The notes under the pieces: generated by a model
What the model was told of the DNA's origin: nothing
Seen by the model: only the letters and a program-made list of their open reading frames with translations
Database searches by the model: none
Part shown: piece by piece, positions 50,080 through 62,419 of the stretch
Numbering within the stretch: the first letter of the stretch is position 1
How the letters are laid out: the number at the start of each line of letters is the position of its first letter
Program-made: the position numbers and the translations under genes
Source of the DNA: Phylloscopus collybita
Lineage: Eukaryota > Chordata > Aves > Passeriformes > Phylloscopidae
Direction of reading: 5' to 3'
NCBI GenBank assembly: GCA_027886175.1
Contig: JAJNNQ010000009.1
Coordinates: forward strand, 6,549,001 to 6,613,000
Length of the DNA: 64,000 nt

Positions 50080-53000
50080 ACTGTTTCTTTGTTTTTAACT
50101 GCTTGATCCAAGCTTATGGCAGAATGACTTCAGTTTAGCATTACCACTGTTCAGATCTTTCCCTACAAAACAGCCTCCCTGCTGTTGCCTGTGTATGAGC
50201 TGGGGAGATGCTGTGCTGGAGCTCTGAGCCTTGGCACTCAGCAGTGACAAGTAGATCAGGCTGGTTAAACGTGGAGTAAACCCAACAGATATGCTGTGGC
50301 AGGTCCAGCCAGACAGAGCAGGAGAATGTCTAAACCCTGCTGGCAGAGCTGCCCGGGCAGGCTGTGAGCCAGCAGCCTGGGCTTGGACACAAGGACTGTG
50401 GTGGGCAGGAGACTGGACACACGGTGCTAGAGCTAGCTCCGGAGGCTGGTCTTTCAGAGCAGTACAGGCAAAGCTAAGATGGCTTTGGCCTCAGGTTTTC
50501 AGGGTTAAAGGCAGCATTGGTGCTGCTGGAGCCAAGAGGAAGCGTCAGTCTTCAGAAAGTGTCACCCAAAAACCGCAGGCCAGTCTTAGAAATAATCTGC
50601 AAGCAATTTATCCATGGTCATATGGGAAATCTGTGGCTGGCTGGAAATATGATGTGGACATCCATCTCCCAGCCCAGTGTTTTAATAACAAAGCTGTACT
50701 TCCCAGATACTCACCTACTTTGTTATTTTTTCCTCTATCAGAAACATTCTTTCTACATGTCTATTTTTTTTCCTGTAACAGCTTTCCAAGGGTGGATCTC
50801 TGTTACAGACTATTTTTTCCCACTGAAAACTGAGGGTATTCTGATTAATTTAGTTTGTAGGCCCCTGTGAAAATATTTTTGACAATTAACATTCAAGCAC
50901 TCCAAATACATTTGCTAGCCTGCAGGAACATAAAGCAGTGAGAATTTAATTCACCAGTGAGATGCAATGTAGAGGGACCTGCAGCTAAAAGGTATTAGCA
51001 TTTTAGGAACCACAGTCCAAGGGGAAAAATGCTATAGTGTGTTGCATTCAAAAATATAACTGAGTTGGGGTAAACAGAAATGCTGTTCTGTGAAGTGATG
51101 CTTAGGGAATAGCTAGTCAAACCTTTCTGCTTTGTGGAATTAATACTTCCAGGCATAAAATTGATCCCTTTGAAACATTTTAGTTTTTTAAATCTTTTTG
51201 TTGATGTTCTTCCGTGCAAGTTTAGACAAGACTTAAGCAGCTAATTTCAACTGGTACTTGATTTTTGCAGGAACTCTGGATGCCTGGTGACTGGGGGTGA
51301 GGTCGGTGAAAGGATCAGTCCAAGCCATTGCCCAGGAGATGGTAAGGCCACAGCATCATGGTTGTTCTTAACCAAGCTTGATATATATCAAAGAAGATCA
51401 CACTTCCCTCCGCGCTTCAATAACCAAACAAAGAAATGCAGTTAGCTGAAAAGGTTATTGTGAGAAGCCCTGTTTAGACACTCGTTTCTGTGTTTCTCTA
51501 CCTGCATGCCACGGAGATAGTTTAAGAGCAAAGTCATCCTCTCTACAGGGTGCAGAGTTCTATTGGCTATTTTAAGACATGGAGGCAGCAGGAGAGGAAG
51601 GACTACTGATGATTTGAGAAATGATAATCACTGTGCAAGGGCAAGATGCACAAGTGCCAGTGACTCAGAAAATTGTGTGCCAGCCAGAGGGAGGACTGCG
51701 GGGTGAAGGGGTGGTGGAGGAACAACCTCTGCACAGCCCAGGCTCAGGAAGATGCTGTTCCTTTCAGGCACAAGCGTGCTGTTGTGACTCAGTTCAAAGC
51801 CACCTCAGTAAGATATTTCTGAGTAGTGAATTGTGAACAACTTATTCTTTCCAAAGCCTGCATCTACCTCTTTGAAATCACATTGCAGAGATTTTTGTGG
51901 TGCCAGAGTTATGATTTAAGGATAGGTTCTATTTTTGTGGCAGGGGATAAGAAGGGTATTTCTGGAGAGCTGTTTGTGTAAGCTACAGCAGTGAATTAAT
52001 TATTAGATGGGGGAAAGCAAGCTAAAAACCAAATAGTTAAACCTGTGGATATATTTTGGACCCCAGATTCTTCCTGGATTAAAGTTGGTTACAAGCACCT
52101 AAAGTAGCAGGAGACAAGTCTGGTGAAATAACTACGCATGGGGAGTCTCCAAGACCATAGAGGGAACATATCCAGCGTATCTAACTTGGACATCTGAGGT
52201 GTGGTATGATGCCATGAGATAGAGAATGTGAGGTCAAGAGGACCCAGGTGTCATCCCTCAATGAGGTGAAAGTGGGTGTCTGTGTTGTACAGAACACAGA
52301 AACCTTTGCAGAAAATGCTAGAGAAAATATTCAGGGATTCAGATGAATAACTGCAGAGATGTTTGGGAAGTGCAGTAATACTTACAATAATTCATGGAAA
52401 GGCTATTGCTAAAATGTAGAGGCAGAGACAAAGATGATGAGAAACAAACCCACAGGCTGAAAAATGTTTTCCAGCACTATGAAACACATGGTGTCCTTAC
52501 AGCAGCAGAGCATGGACCACTTCAATACTACCCAAAAAAGTCAATTGCCTAATTGTCCTGTGCAATTCCTCATCCCAGTGGGGGCCTTGCCCTAGGTTCT
52601 TCACATCTCTCAAGTCCTGTCATTATTAGCAGTATGTGTGGCTTCTGGGTCTCAGGATGAATTTGAAAGCTAGTGAGACCCCATGGCTTCTTCATCAGTC
52701 TTTCACCCAGACAGGGACCAACTGGCCTTGGTGTGAGCCTGTATCATCACACACATAAAACACAACACTCAAACATGAAGGGCTTTCAAAAAGAATACTT
52801 GGGGGTTTTATTGACATACTGTCCACAGGGAATTGGGAGAGAGATTTGGAAGAAATGTTAGAGAAGTGTTAAGAAGCTGTCAGTGTAATGCTGTCATGTG
52901 TTAATTAATGCAGGGGAGAAGATGATTATACTGAAATTATACAAATAGCCTTATCTCAGGTTAGCAGCAATTGACTGGAGTTTAAATCATTCACCAGAAT

Positions 53001-56000
53001 TAATTAAACATTGCATCCAAATGCCTCAGAAATTATCGTAGTGCAAATCATCCAGAACAATAGCTAGCCTCACCATTAGTTGGTATGAGTTGGTTTACTC
53101 CACTGACTTCAAAATACCTTATCAAACCAGTCAAACAATAGGAAACAATAATCAAAGGACTTATTTCAACCACTGAGCAATTCTAGCAGCAGCTCAGAAG
53201 AGAGGATATTGTTATCAATTTTCCCAGCACAATGTCTCAGAGCTAGCTCATGTTATCAGACCAAAAGCCGTTACAAAGAAAGAAAAGATATCACAACCTG
53301 AGGGGCTGCCTCTCTGCTTCTGGAGACATACTCAGAAACAGGCCAAATTTACCATTTTATTCTGAGACAAACAGCCACTATCTCCCCATCCACAGTAGGC
53401 CTGTGAATATTCCCCCATGTGGTTATGGAAGCCAGGGAAAATCAACATCATCCAAGAGCAGGTGGGTGGACTTAGCTTGAGGTGAGGCTATCCTCAGATC
53501 ACTACGAGAACATAAGTCACAAAGTTTTGGGAGACACCTGGGCTTCAGTGAGCTTTGGAGATCCCTCAGCTTCAGGGGTGACAAAAAAGGTTCTCCAAAG
53601 TTGGTAGGATTGCTCAGGGTGGAGAGCTGTATGTGTGGGAATGTGAACAGTCCAGGAAAGGAGCACTTCTTCCACCCTGCTGCCTGCTTCCCTTCTTAAA
53701 CCCCAGGAAGATTTGGGAGCAGAAAATTCTTAATCTTACAAGTTAATCTGAAAAGCCTCCTGTAGCTGTAAAAGTAATTCCAAACTGCAGATGTTTGCAG
53801 CTTGTAAATCTTATGACTGCATGCAAACCCAAGCAAAAGCACAGGAAACCCATGCACCCATCATCAGTGAACAAATTCAATTAACATCTAGTTTATAACT
53901 AGAGTCCTTGTGCTGCAAACTTGTCAAACACTCATCCCAGCAGAGGCAGAGGTGCCTTTTGAAGTGGCCCTGTGAGCCACCAGCCAAGCTTGTCAGCTCA
54001 AATAAGCAAAGCCTTCAATCCTCTGCCCACCACATCACACGCATGCCCTTCTCAGCTCATTTGATTGCTCTTGCTGGACTTTTTGACATAAGCTGCCTCT
54101 CTCCAGCTACATTTTCTTCAGCAATGCCTAGGGACTCTCCCGTGACAACTGATGATAAGGTGAATTTGTTCTACACGAATTACAGTTGCTGTTTCTCCCT
54201 TCCCCGGGGAGAGCAGTGATTATTTGCCTCTCAGGAGTTGTGCTGGGTTTCTGGCATTTGCACTGTCTGGCATGTCACTAGGAGATGGTGCAAACCCACA
54301 TGACTTCCAGTGCATCTCTTGGCTGCTGGATTCCCAGGCACTGGACCCCAGTCCTGTGGGTCTGGTCCTCAGGATGTTGCAGGATAAGCAACAGCCTTTA
54401 GTCAGCTAATAACTCTTAAATTTTATTTTTTTAAATTGTTACTCTGCAAACAGTGTATTAAAGACAATTTGAGTCAAGGGGGAAAGTCAGGATCACAATG
54501 ACTTATTTTTTGATACAGGGCATATCCACGGCTGCCATCTGGCTGGGTTCTCTCTGAAGGTGCTTTAGTTTCCCTCTCCTACTGCATAATGCTTGTGCTG
54601 GGCAGCATTTTAGCATCATGGTTTACTCCCTGTAAAGGACTGTTTGCAAGCTGAGAAGCTTTCCTCCACCTGCAGTGGGGTTCCCTAAGCAATCCCACTG
54701 CAAGTTACCCTGTTGGGGGCTACCTGGGGAAACCAGCCCCCTTTGCAGTGCTACAGGTGTCTACAATGCAACAGGGGACACTGTAAAGCCAGGGACTGTC
54801 ACCTCCTAACACTCACATCTTTGAGGTGCCTTTACTCATATTATGGCCATGTAATACAGCTCTCCAGTGTACTCAGAACTGGAGTCACAGCCTCAGGGTC
54901 TGCCTTACAGGCAGTCAGGAGAGCAGGGCAGCTGCTGCCACACCACTGCATTTCAAAGAGGCACAGGGAGCAGCCGGGACTCAGTTATTCCATGTGTGCA
55001 TGTCAAAGTCAACACAGGAAGGCAACCCTAAGGGAAAAACAACCTTCCTCTTCACCATTCACCTTTGTCATCTCTTCTGCACGTGATCAAATTTCCAGCT
55101 TTGCTCTGGAAACCTGCCAAAGCTCCCCTAATCTCTGCAAGTTTTCTGTCTGCCTTTTCCTATCTTTGCAGTGGTTGGAAATTTTCTCATCCACTTATTA
55201 AAAAATGATCTTAATATGCAAGGGGCACCTACAGAAACAACAGCAATAAAAAAAAAAATGTTTTATGCATAGCGAGATGACCACCATAATCTGATTGGGG
55301 GAAAATGCAAAATTTTAATTGCTATGTGAGTGGCACACAGAGAAGGACATGGTTTCCATTCGTGTTCAAAGAACCAACACATTTCTGATGTAATTACAGA
55401 ATTAGGCATAAACAGCAGCAGTCAGCAGTGTCAGGAGGTTTAGAAAAAGGAAATGTGATATCTAGATGGCTACGGTTCAGAATAACGCACCAGACAAGAA
55501 ATTATTAAAAAAACCCACCCATATGTACCCAAAAATGGAATAGAGAAAGGAGTAGGCAAAGCTACAAGATCATCTGAAATGGAACCAGGTAGGAAAACTG
55601 ATGAGACCAAATCCCTCTGAAAATACTTTTGTTTTGGTGCATGCAACTTACCAGGAGGACAAGATTTGTGCAGCAGCCACTGCCCAGCCTGATGCAGGAT
55701 GGCCAGGAGCACTTCTAACCTATATACAGCACAGCACAAGCCCTCATCCCTACACAATGGGTATGATGCAAGTCTGAGTGCAAGCCTTGGTCTGGCCTGT
55801 CATCTCTGTATACATAAGGTGAGCAGTGCTTCTTGGTTTGCTTACACTGTGGATTGCTGTAATTCCTTTCATCGGATGCCAGCCCTTGGCATATCTCATT
55901 TTGGTTTGGGGGCTTTTTTTGTAGCTGAAAAACTGGAAGTAAATTGGATTTTGTATTTGCTCTGAAAGCTCTCCAAATGTTCATGTAAATGAAGAATCTT

Positions 56001-59000
56001 TGTCCTCTACACTCCTATGGCAAATAAAATTTGTTATTTTAAAATTTATGGTAGGACAAAGGAGTAAAGCAACAGTAAATCTTGTTTCCAATGATACTGG
56101 TTAGAAAGAGATGCTGTGATGCCAGTTGTATTTCTTGGGTCCTGCAAGACCTGCTAGTCTGCTGCAGTGTGAGTGGGGCTGAATGATGTGGGAGTCCTGG
56201 ATGGAGCTTGAATATCTGAGTTTCATTTACACCTGTCCTAAGCGACACAAAGGGCATAAACAAGGTCTCTTTTCAGCTTTGGTCTTTCTTTTGATCAGGC
56301 TTGGTGGTGGGGTCAGGCAACTCTCCTTGACAGGAAAATGCAGTGGTGAGTTTTGCCAGCAGTCAGTGATGAGCAGCAGTGGTAAAGGTTTCCACTTCAG
56401 GAGCAACCAGCAAGTGAACAAGCAGCTTTCTGATCTTGCAGACATTTGAGTGGCTCTATGTCCCTGAGAAGCTTTGGGCAATGGCTTTGTTTCATTCTGT
56501 GGTGTGTTACCAGGCAGGAGGTGGCACAGGATGGATGCATCCCCTGATACAGTCCAGTCTGTTGACAGGTGGAGGAGTTTCTTCTTTCCAAAATGCAGGG
56601 AAGAGCGCACAAAGCCTTGTTCATATCTCCAGCTTTCTTTGATCCATCTGAAAAGAGACTGAAAGTTCCCTTCTCTGGGATTTACTTCCAAAAACCATTA
56701 ATGGCACTTTGGATTCAGTCTTCCTTGGTTTCCTTCCTCAGACCTTTCCAATGTGCTGCCCAACACATCTTGCATTTTCTACAGTTTTAGGCAGAGATGT
56801 GCCTTGGAGGAAGATGTTTTAAGAACAGCTTCCCTGTTCTTTATATCCATAGCAATAAATCCTGTTCACAGGATAATGTGGTGCCCACTAAGTGCAGCCC
56901 GTTCTGGAACAGCAGTTTGCTGCAGCCTACAAATAAAATTGATTACTTCAGCTATTTTAAGGTATTTCCAGTCGCAGTTATTCCTCAACAACATGGATGG
57001 ATATTTTTTCCAAACTAGGACACAGCTGTTTTATACTATGGCTGCTCTCACAGCATCCGAGAAGGAGTCAGATGAGTCATCCCAAGAACCTTTCAGATGT
57101 GTGGTGGGAAATCTATTCATGTATTATCAGAAGCTGATCCAATAGCCAACGCAACGTTACACAGAGCATATAAGCAATGGATCTGGTGAGAAAACCTCTG
57201 CTTCTGATGCCCTTTCTCTCTTTCCAAAGAGGGAGAAAAAAAAGATAGAGCCAAGCTTGACTGTTCACAGAGGAGATATCTGGTGTGTTGCAGGAAGGAA
57301 CACAGCACAAAGTTAAATCAAACTTCCAGCAAAACCAACAACAGTCTTTCAAATCATGTCTGTGGGGGTTGGAAGGGTTAGTGTGGGTGCTGGCAGAGCC
57401 AGGTGCTGTTGGGATGTCTGTGTCACACCCTGCAGGGACCTGCCAGGCCACCTGCCTGGCTTTGGGCACCAGGAGCCTTCTGGGCAGGAGGAGGTGCAAG
57501 GCCACCCTGACCAGCATTGGACAGCCTCCAGGGAAGAGGGATATGCAATGGCCACCAATGAGCACTGGAAACCGGGCTGGTGGCTTTGTCCCTCAGTTGA
57601 AGGCCATCAGAGAATGTCACTATCATGTTTTTTCGTGCACCTAACCTGTAAATAAGAAATTCCCTGTGACTGCCTCATCCTTCACCTAGGGAGAGGATTT
57701 TTGCAGACCTGGGCCTGTCACTGACTGTCTGCAGAGCCTTGGGGAAGAGCTGTGGAGAGCTTGTAAGTGGGCAATGCCTCCTTCAGGAACTGAACGAGAG
57801 GCTGAATGGGACATAATGTAAATGAATGACCATGCAGATGAAAGTCTCAGTGCTGCTCATGTCTTACAGCTACTGTCCACTGCCTGTATGAATGTGGCTG
57901 GTAGAAAAAGGGCTTGGCAGAGTAACAAGAGAAATGCCATGTTGTAAAAACACAGTCAAGACCTCAGCTTGTCTGTGTTCAAAGGAGAACAGGTCTCTTG
58001 CAGAGGATGTAAATGGCAAGCTCCCATCCCTCAAGGGAACCCTCTGTGCCCTTCTGTGCAAAAATCTCTTGTTCACTGCTGGCCTAGGCAAAAGCAGCAA
58101 AGGTTCAGAAGGGACCAGAGCAAAGGAAGCCTCCATGGTTCATGTGTACAGCAAGGCCAGAGGATGGAAACTCTTCTACATGATGCTTCAGCATGACAAA
58201 AGTGGAGGTAGTCTAGAACATCTTCCCTTCCAGCTCCTCTGGAGATAGATTGGGAAAAGGGACTGGAGGAATCACCTTCCTGACATTGTATCCTTCTACA
58301 TTATGGGATCTGTATGCTCTGGTCCAATGGAATAAGGTCCTCATTCTTGGTAGATTATTTAAAAGTCCTTATTTTCCTGGATATTTTTATCACACATTGC
58401 CAGTTTTCTAGGCTTCAGAACTTTGCATTTTTATCAGCTCTGATCTTCTTCCCCTTTCTCTGTCATATGGTGCTTTTCTATTTCTGATTGGAGCCTTCAC
58501 TTTGCCACAGAAAATGGAAGGGATTTTAGCCAATATTGTCTTCTTTATTGATTGTGGGAATGTGATTATTTTGATTTGAAAAATTGTTGCCTTCCATTAG
58601 CCTTCTGTCTTTTCCTCTCCTCCTGTTTGCTTATAATTTTTTTAGTCTGGAGGAATTAGCCCTTCTGAATCATCACACTTGTGTGTCATTTATTAAGTGG
58701 GATTGTCCTCTTTCTCCTATTGAGCAGTAAGACTGTCACTCAGTGCCTGAGGTTTTGCAGTGTGCAATGTGCACAAAACCCCAGGACATGAATCTCTCAC
58801 TGAATGTCAGCAGCACCTTTCTGCTCCCCTCTTAATTGCAGTCAGACCTTGTAACTGAAGTCCCATAGTTTTCATGTCTGAGGACATGACTGTACTAAGG
58901 TGAAGGCCTGCACTGTTGCACAAACATTTCTTAGCTTGAAATTACCTAAGAGATGTCATAACCATGGGGAAAATGTATATTTACTAATTTCAGCCCTAGG

Positions 59001-60925
59001 GAACTGCTCAGCCCGTGGTAGCAACTCCCAGGTGAGGATGTTCACAGGATGCTGCAGCTCGTGAGGAGCTTTTGGGCCCTGCACAGGCCCTGCATAAGGA
59101 GAGACCACCCCATTTCACAACCACTGTTTTTCAAACCGCCTATACCTTCAGGGGCAGAGTTTCTCAGTGTTAGAAATTGTAATATGGTCTGTGGGCAGAC
59201 CAATTATCCCAAGGCAGAACTGTGCAGTCAGGGCAAAGAAGCTTTATTGGGAATCTGCAGAGCTTCTCCCTTGACCTTGTGCCCAGGGATGTGATGCTTT
59301 CCCCATCCTTCTCATCCAGGACAGCTGAGGCTCAGGCAAAGGTTCTAAATGTATCTGCAGTTTACACATAAGAAAACCTTAAATGCATCTGCAGAAACCC
59401 AACAATGAAGGTCAAGCATAGAACAAGGGGAGCCTTGCTCAGAGCTGCCCCTGTGGGTACTGGGGGAGGATTGGCATTGCAGAAGGCCCTCCACAAGACC
59501 AATTGGACATCAAAGGAGCACAGATCCTGCAAATAGACTGAGGCTTATGTAGCAAGCAGCCAGGTCTGAGCTTGACCCAAGGCTGCTGGAAATCAGAAGG
59601 GTTCCACAGCATCTGCTCCTGGCACCACTGGCAGCACACTGGGGCTGGGAGAGGTATCACAATCCTCCGCTCTACTGTAAATAAGAGAGGCAAGGATGCT
59701 GGGCAGAGCAGGAACAGGAACAAACAAGGTCTCACCAGCTCTTATTATTCTCACAAAACATTGTGTGAACCTGTGGTTTTGCAGCCAGCTTTGGCTGTAG
59801 GGCCACATTGCTGCTGGCACACAGGTGAAGAGGGTTTGTGCACCCAGGAGCTCAGGAAAAACAGTGGCTGAAGACCAGTCACATCCTGGCAGAGTGCTTG
59901 GCTTGACTTTCAGACAAGCTGCAAATGTTTCAGTCGTGCTGGAGTTAAAAAGAATGAACTGGGGGGCAAAATTCTGGCATATTGTGGATGTCTTGACATG
60001 ATGTCTGCAAGCTCTTGATACAATCCCAGTTAAGGAGATGATGAGGAGTGGAAACAGCACGGGCACTGCTGTTTAGCTCATTATTTAGACATATAAATGC
60101 CTCATGGTGCCATTGACTGTGCTTATACAGCCTAATTTTTGAGATAATTAGTTGTTGGATTAAACACAAATCAACTGTGATCTCTCTCAATAGGAGAGGA
60201 AAGCAAGATCTTTGCATTGGCCACAGACAAAGTGGGACTGAACAGGAACAAAGGACTTGTGCTGTCAGCAGAGCAGACCTGCTGGAAAAATTAATATTTC
60301 AGAGAGGACAAAATTTTCATATTTTTCTTCCTTTTGGGAAGCTATGAAGCATACCAAGTTTTGCGAGAACCTCTGTTGATACTTTTATCAAAAATGTTGT
60401 TGCAAAGTCTGATTTACTAAATGCTTAATGTGTCAATAGACAAATTTGTGTCTAAATAATCATGGTTCTGGAAAAAGGAAAAAAAATTGTAGTAACTCTT
60501 CATGTTTTGTTATGACTCTTTTTTTCCCCCCCAAGAAAAATAATGAAATTCCCTGAACGCTGGGCAGGACTGTGGGAGGCTGAGAGTGGAAGCTGCAGAA
60601 ATAAGTCACCTGCTAAGTCACACTGCTAGGCAACTGTCACTGCCAGGAGAGGGTGAGAGGGGGCATATGGATAAATACCATTATATACTGAGTAGCAAAG
60701 CAAAAGAGACACTGGAAGGAGAACAGGAAAATGTTTATTTTGGAAAGGATGTGAATTTTCTGTTACAGAAGCAAAAAAACACAAAGAAAATTCAGTCAAA
60801 TGCCTGATATCTGCATTACCATTGCATTTTAAGTACTTTTTGTACATTGTCTCTGGAGTGAAACAAAACTGAGCTAGATCAAGGATGCGGAAAGAGTATG
60901 TAAGGTCCTGTGCCATTTCCCACAG
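50080..60925. other. Long gene-poor stretch
   Basis: No recognisable protein-coding exon or complete mobile element was seen in about 11 kb. A somewhat GC-rich patch at 50290-50560 gives a 180-codon frame of unknown meaning. An AT-rich block at 52890-53060 with several TTAATTAA-like words might be regulatory. The rest appears unique. Confidence 0.5.
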
Positions 60926-60928
60926 AGA

Positions 60929-61245
60929 ACCATAGAATCACAGAATGGTTTGGGTTGGAAGAGAACTTAAAGATCACCTTGTTCCAACCTTCCTGCTGTG
61001 GCAGAGACACCTTCCACTAGACCAGGTTCTCAGAGCCCCATCCACCCTGGCCTTGAACACTTCCAGGGATGAGGTATCTGCAACTTCTTTGGGCAACCTG
61101 TTCCAGTGTCTCACCACCCTCACAGTATTTATTCTTCATACCCAGTCTAAACCTTCCTTCTTTCAGTTTAAAGCCATTCCCCCTTGTCCTATCACTACAT
61201 GCCCTTTTGAAAAGTTCTTCTCCAGCTCTCTCATAGCTCCCTGAG
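60929..61245 (-). mobile_element. CR1 LINE 3' end, reverse orientation
   Basis: Read on the - strand it carries the CR1 tail: AGGACAAGGGGGAATGGCTT, GACACTGGAACAGGTTGCCC, CAAGGCCAGGGTGGATGGGG and the final CCATTCTGTGATTCTATG. It is the only minus-oriented CR1 I found here. It is 5'-truncated and looks relatively well preserved. Confidence 0.93.
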
Positions 61246-61249
61246 AGTG

Positions 61250-62035
61250 ATCATATCTCAGCTTATCTCTGATGATAACTCTGTTACAGCAAATTTGCCA
61301 TCTCTGCTATAAACCTACTTGCATCTGTCAAGTGGAAGATGCTTGTGCCCTCTCACCCCACAGATTAGGTAAGGGAGTTTGGTGAGTAAAGAAATAAGTG
61401 ATTTATAAATGTTTGGTTTGTGTTATTTTTCTTCAACTCAGTATCTGGGCAAGGAGTTTGAACTTTGTATATCTTTGAAGGTCAGTTCTGAGGATCAACC
61501 TGCTAATTAGATAAAAATACAACTTCATCATTATTGTAGCAACCAAGGGGACTGTACACTGCCACAGTTAGCAGAGAGGGATTTGTCCTTCCTTTTTTCC
61601 TTCATGGAGCTACATTGCAGACATAAAAGGTAATATTCCCAGCCTGGGAGTTGACATGGGGCTATGTGAGAGTGAAAACTCTGTGGTTGCAACCTGGGTC
61701 GTCTAAAAGATAATTAAATCAGGTTTTTTGAGCTCCACTATATTGCACAAAAGCATGACAAGCAAAGGGAAAGTTTAACAGTCAGAGCAGCTAGAGAAGT
61801 AATGAGATTTGAAAGCTAAATTTGAATAGAACAATGGATCAGAAAGGTGCCTTGAAATGTAAAGAATTAGTTTCCTTTCTTGGTTCACTTAAAATAAAGT
61901 TAAAAATGTGTTCTTTCCCACAGAAAGTTTATTTAAATCCAGTATAATGCCAAATGGCATTAGCAACATGCTGTTTCATTTAATTTCATTTCATTCTGAT
62001 GCCCTAAATGCCTCACCTCAGTCATTGAAAATGCG
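61250..62035. other. Unique DNA between CR1 copies
   Basis: AT-rich DNA with no recognised gene or element. Confidence 0.5.
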
Positions 62036-62039
62036 ATGG

Positions 62040-62418
62040 AATGGCTCATCCTGGGATCCTGTTCAGCCTTGAGAAGAGAAGACTGAGAGAGGATCCTATC
62101 CATGTCCATGAGCATCTGAAGGGAGGGTGTCAAGAAGATGGAGCCAGGTTCTTCTTGGTGGTTCCAAACTATAGGACCAGAAACAATGGTTAGAAACTGG
62201 AACACAGGAAGTTCCTCCTGAATGTGAGGAAGAACTTCTACTGTGAGTACAGCACCCAGAAGGGCTGTGGAGTTTCTATCTCTGGAGATCTTCTAAAGCT
62301 GCCTGGACACAATCGTGAGTGAACTGTTCTCAGGGACCCTGCTTGAGCAGGCAGGGTGGACTAGAGGCCTCCAGCGGTCCATTCCAAGCCCAACCATTCC
62401 TTGACTCTGTGACTCTTG
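62040..62418 (+). mobile_element. CR1 LINE 3' end
   Basis: Shows GAAGGGAGGGTGTCAAGAAG, GTGAGGAAGAACTTCTACTG, AGCTGCCTGGACACAATCG, TTGAGCAGGCAGGGTGGACT and a tail CCAACCATTCCTTGACTCTG. It is in + orientation, 5'-truncated and moderately diverged. Confidence 0.88.
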
Positions 62419-62419
62419 T

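Noticed and set aside
50291..50833. 180-codon frame in a GC-rich patch
   Set aside because: Composition changes abruptly from GC-rich to AT-rich within it, it resembles no known protein, and it has no initiation or splice context.
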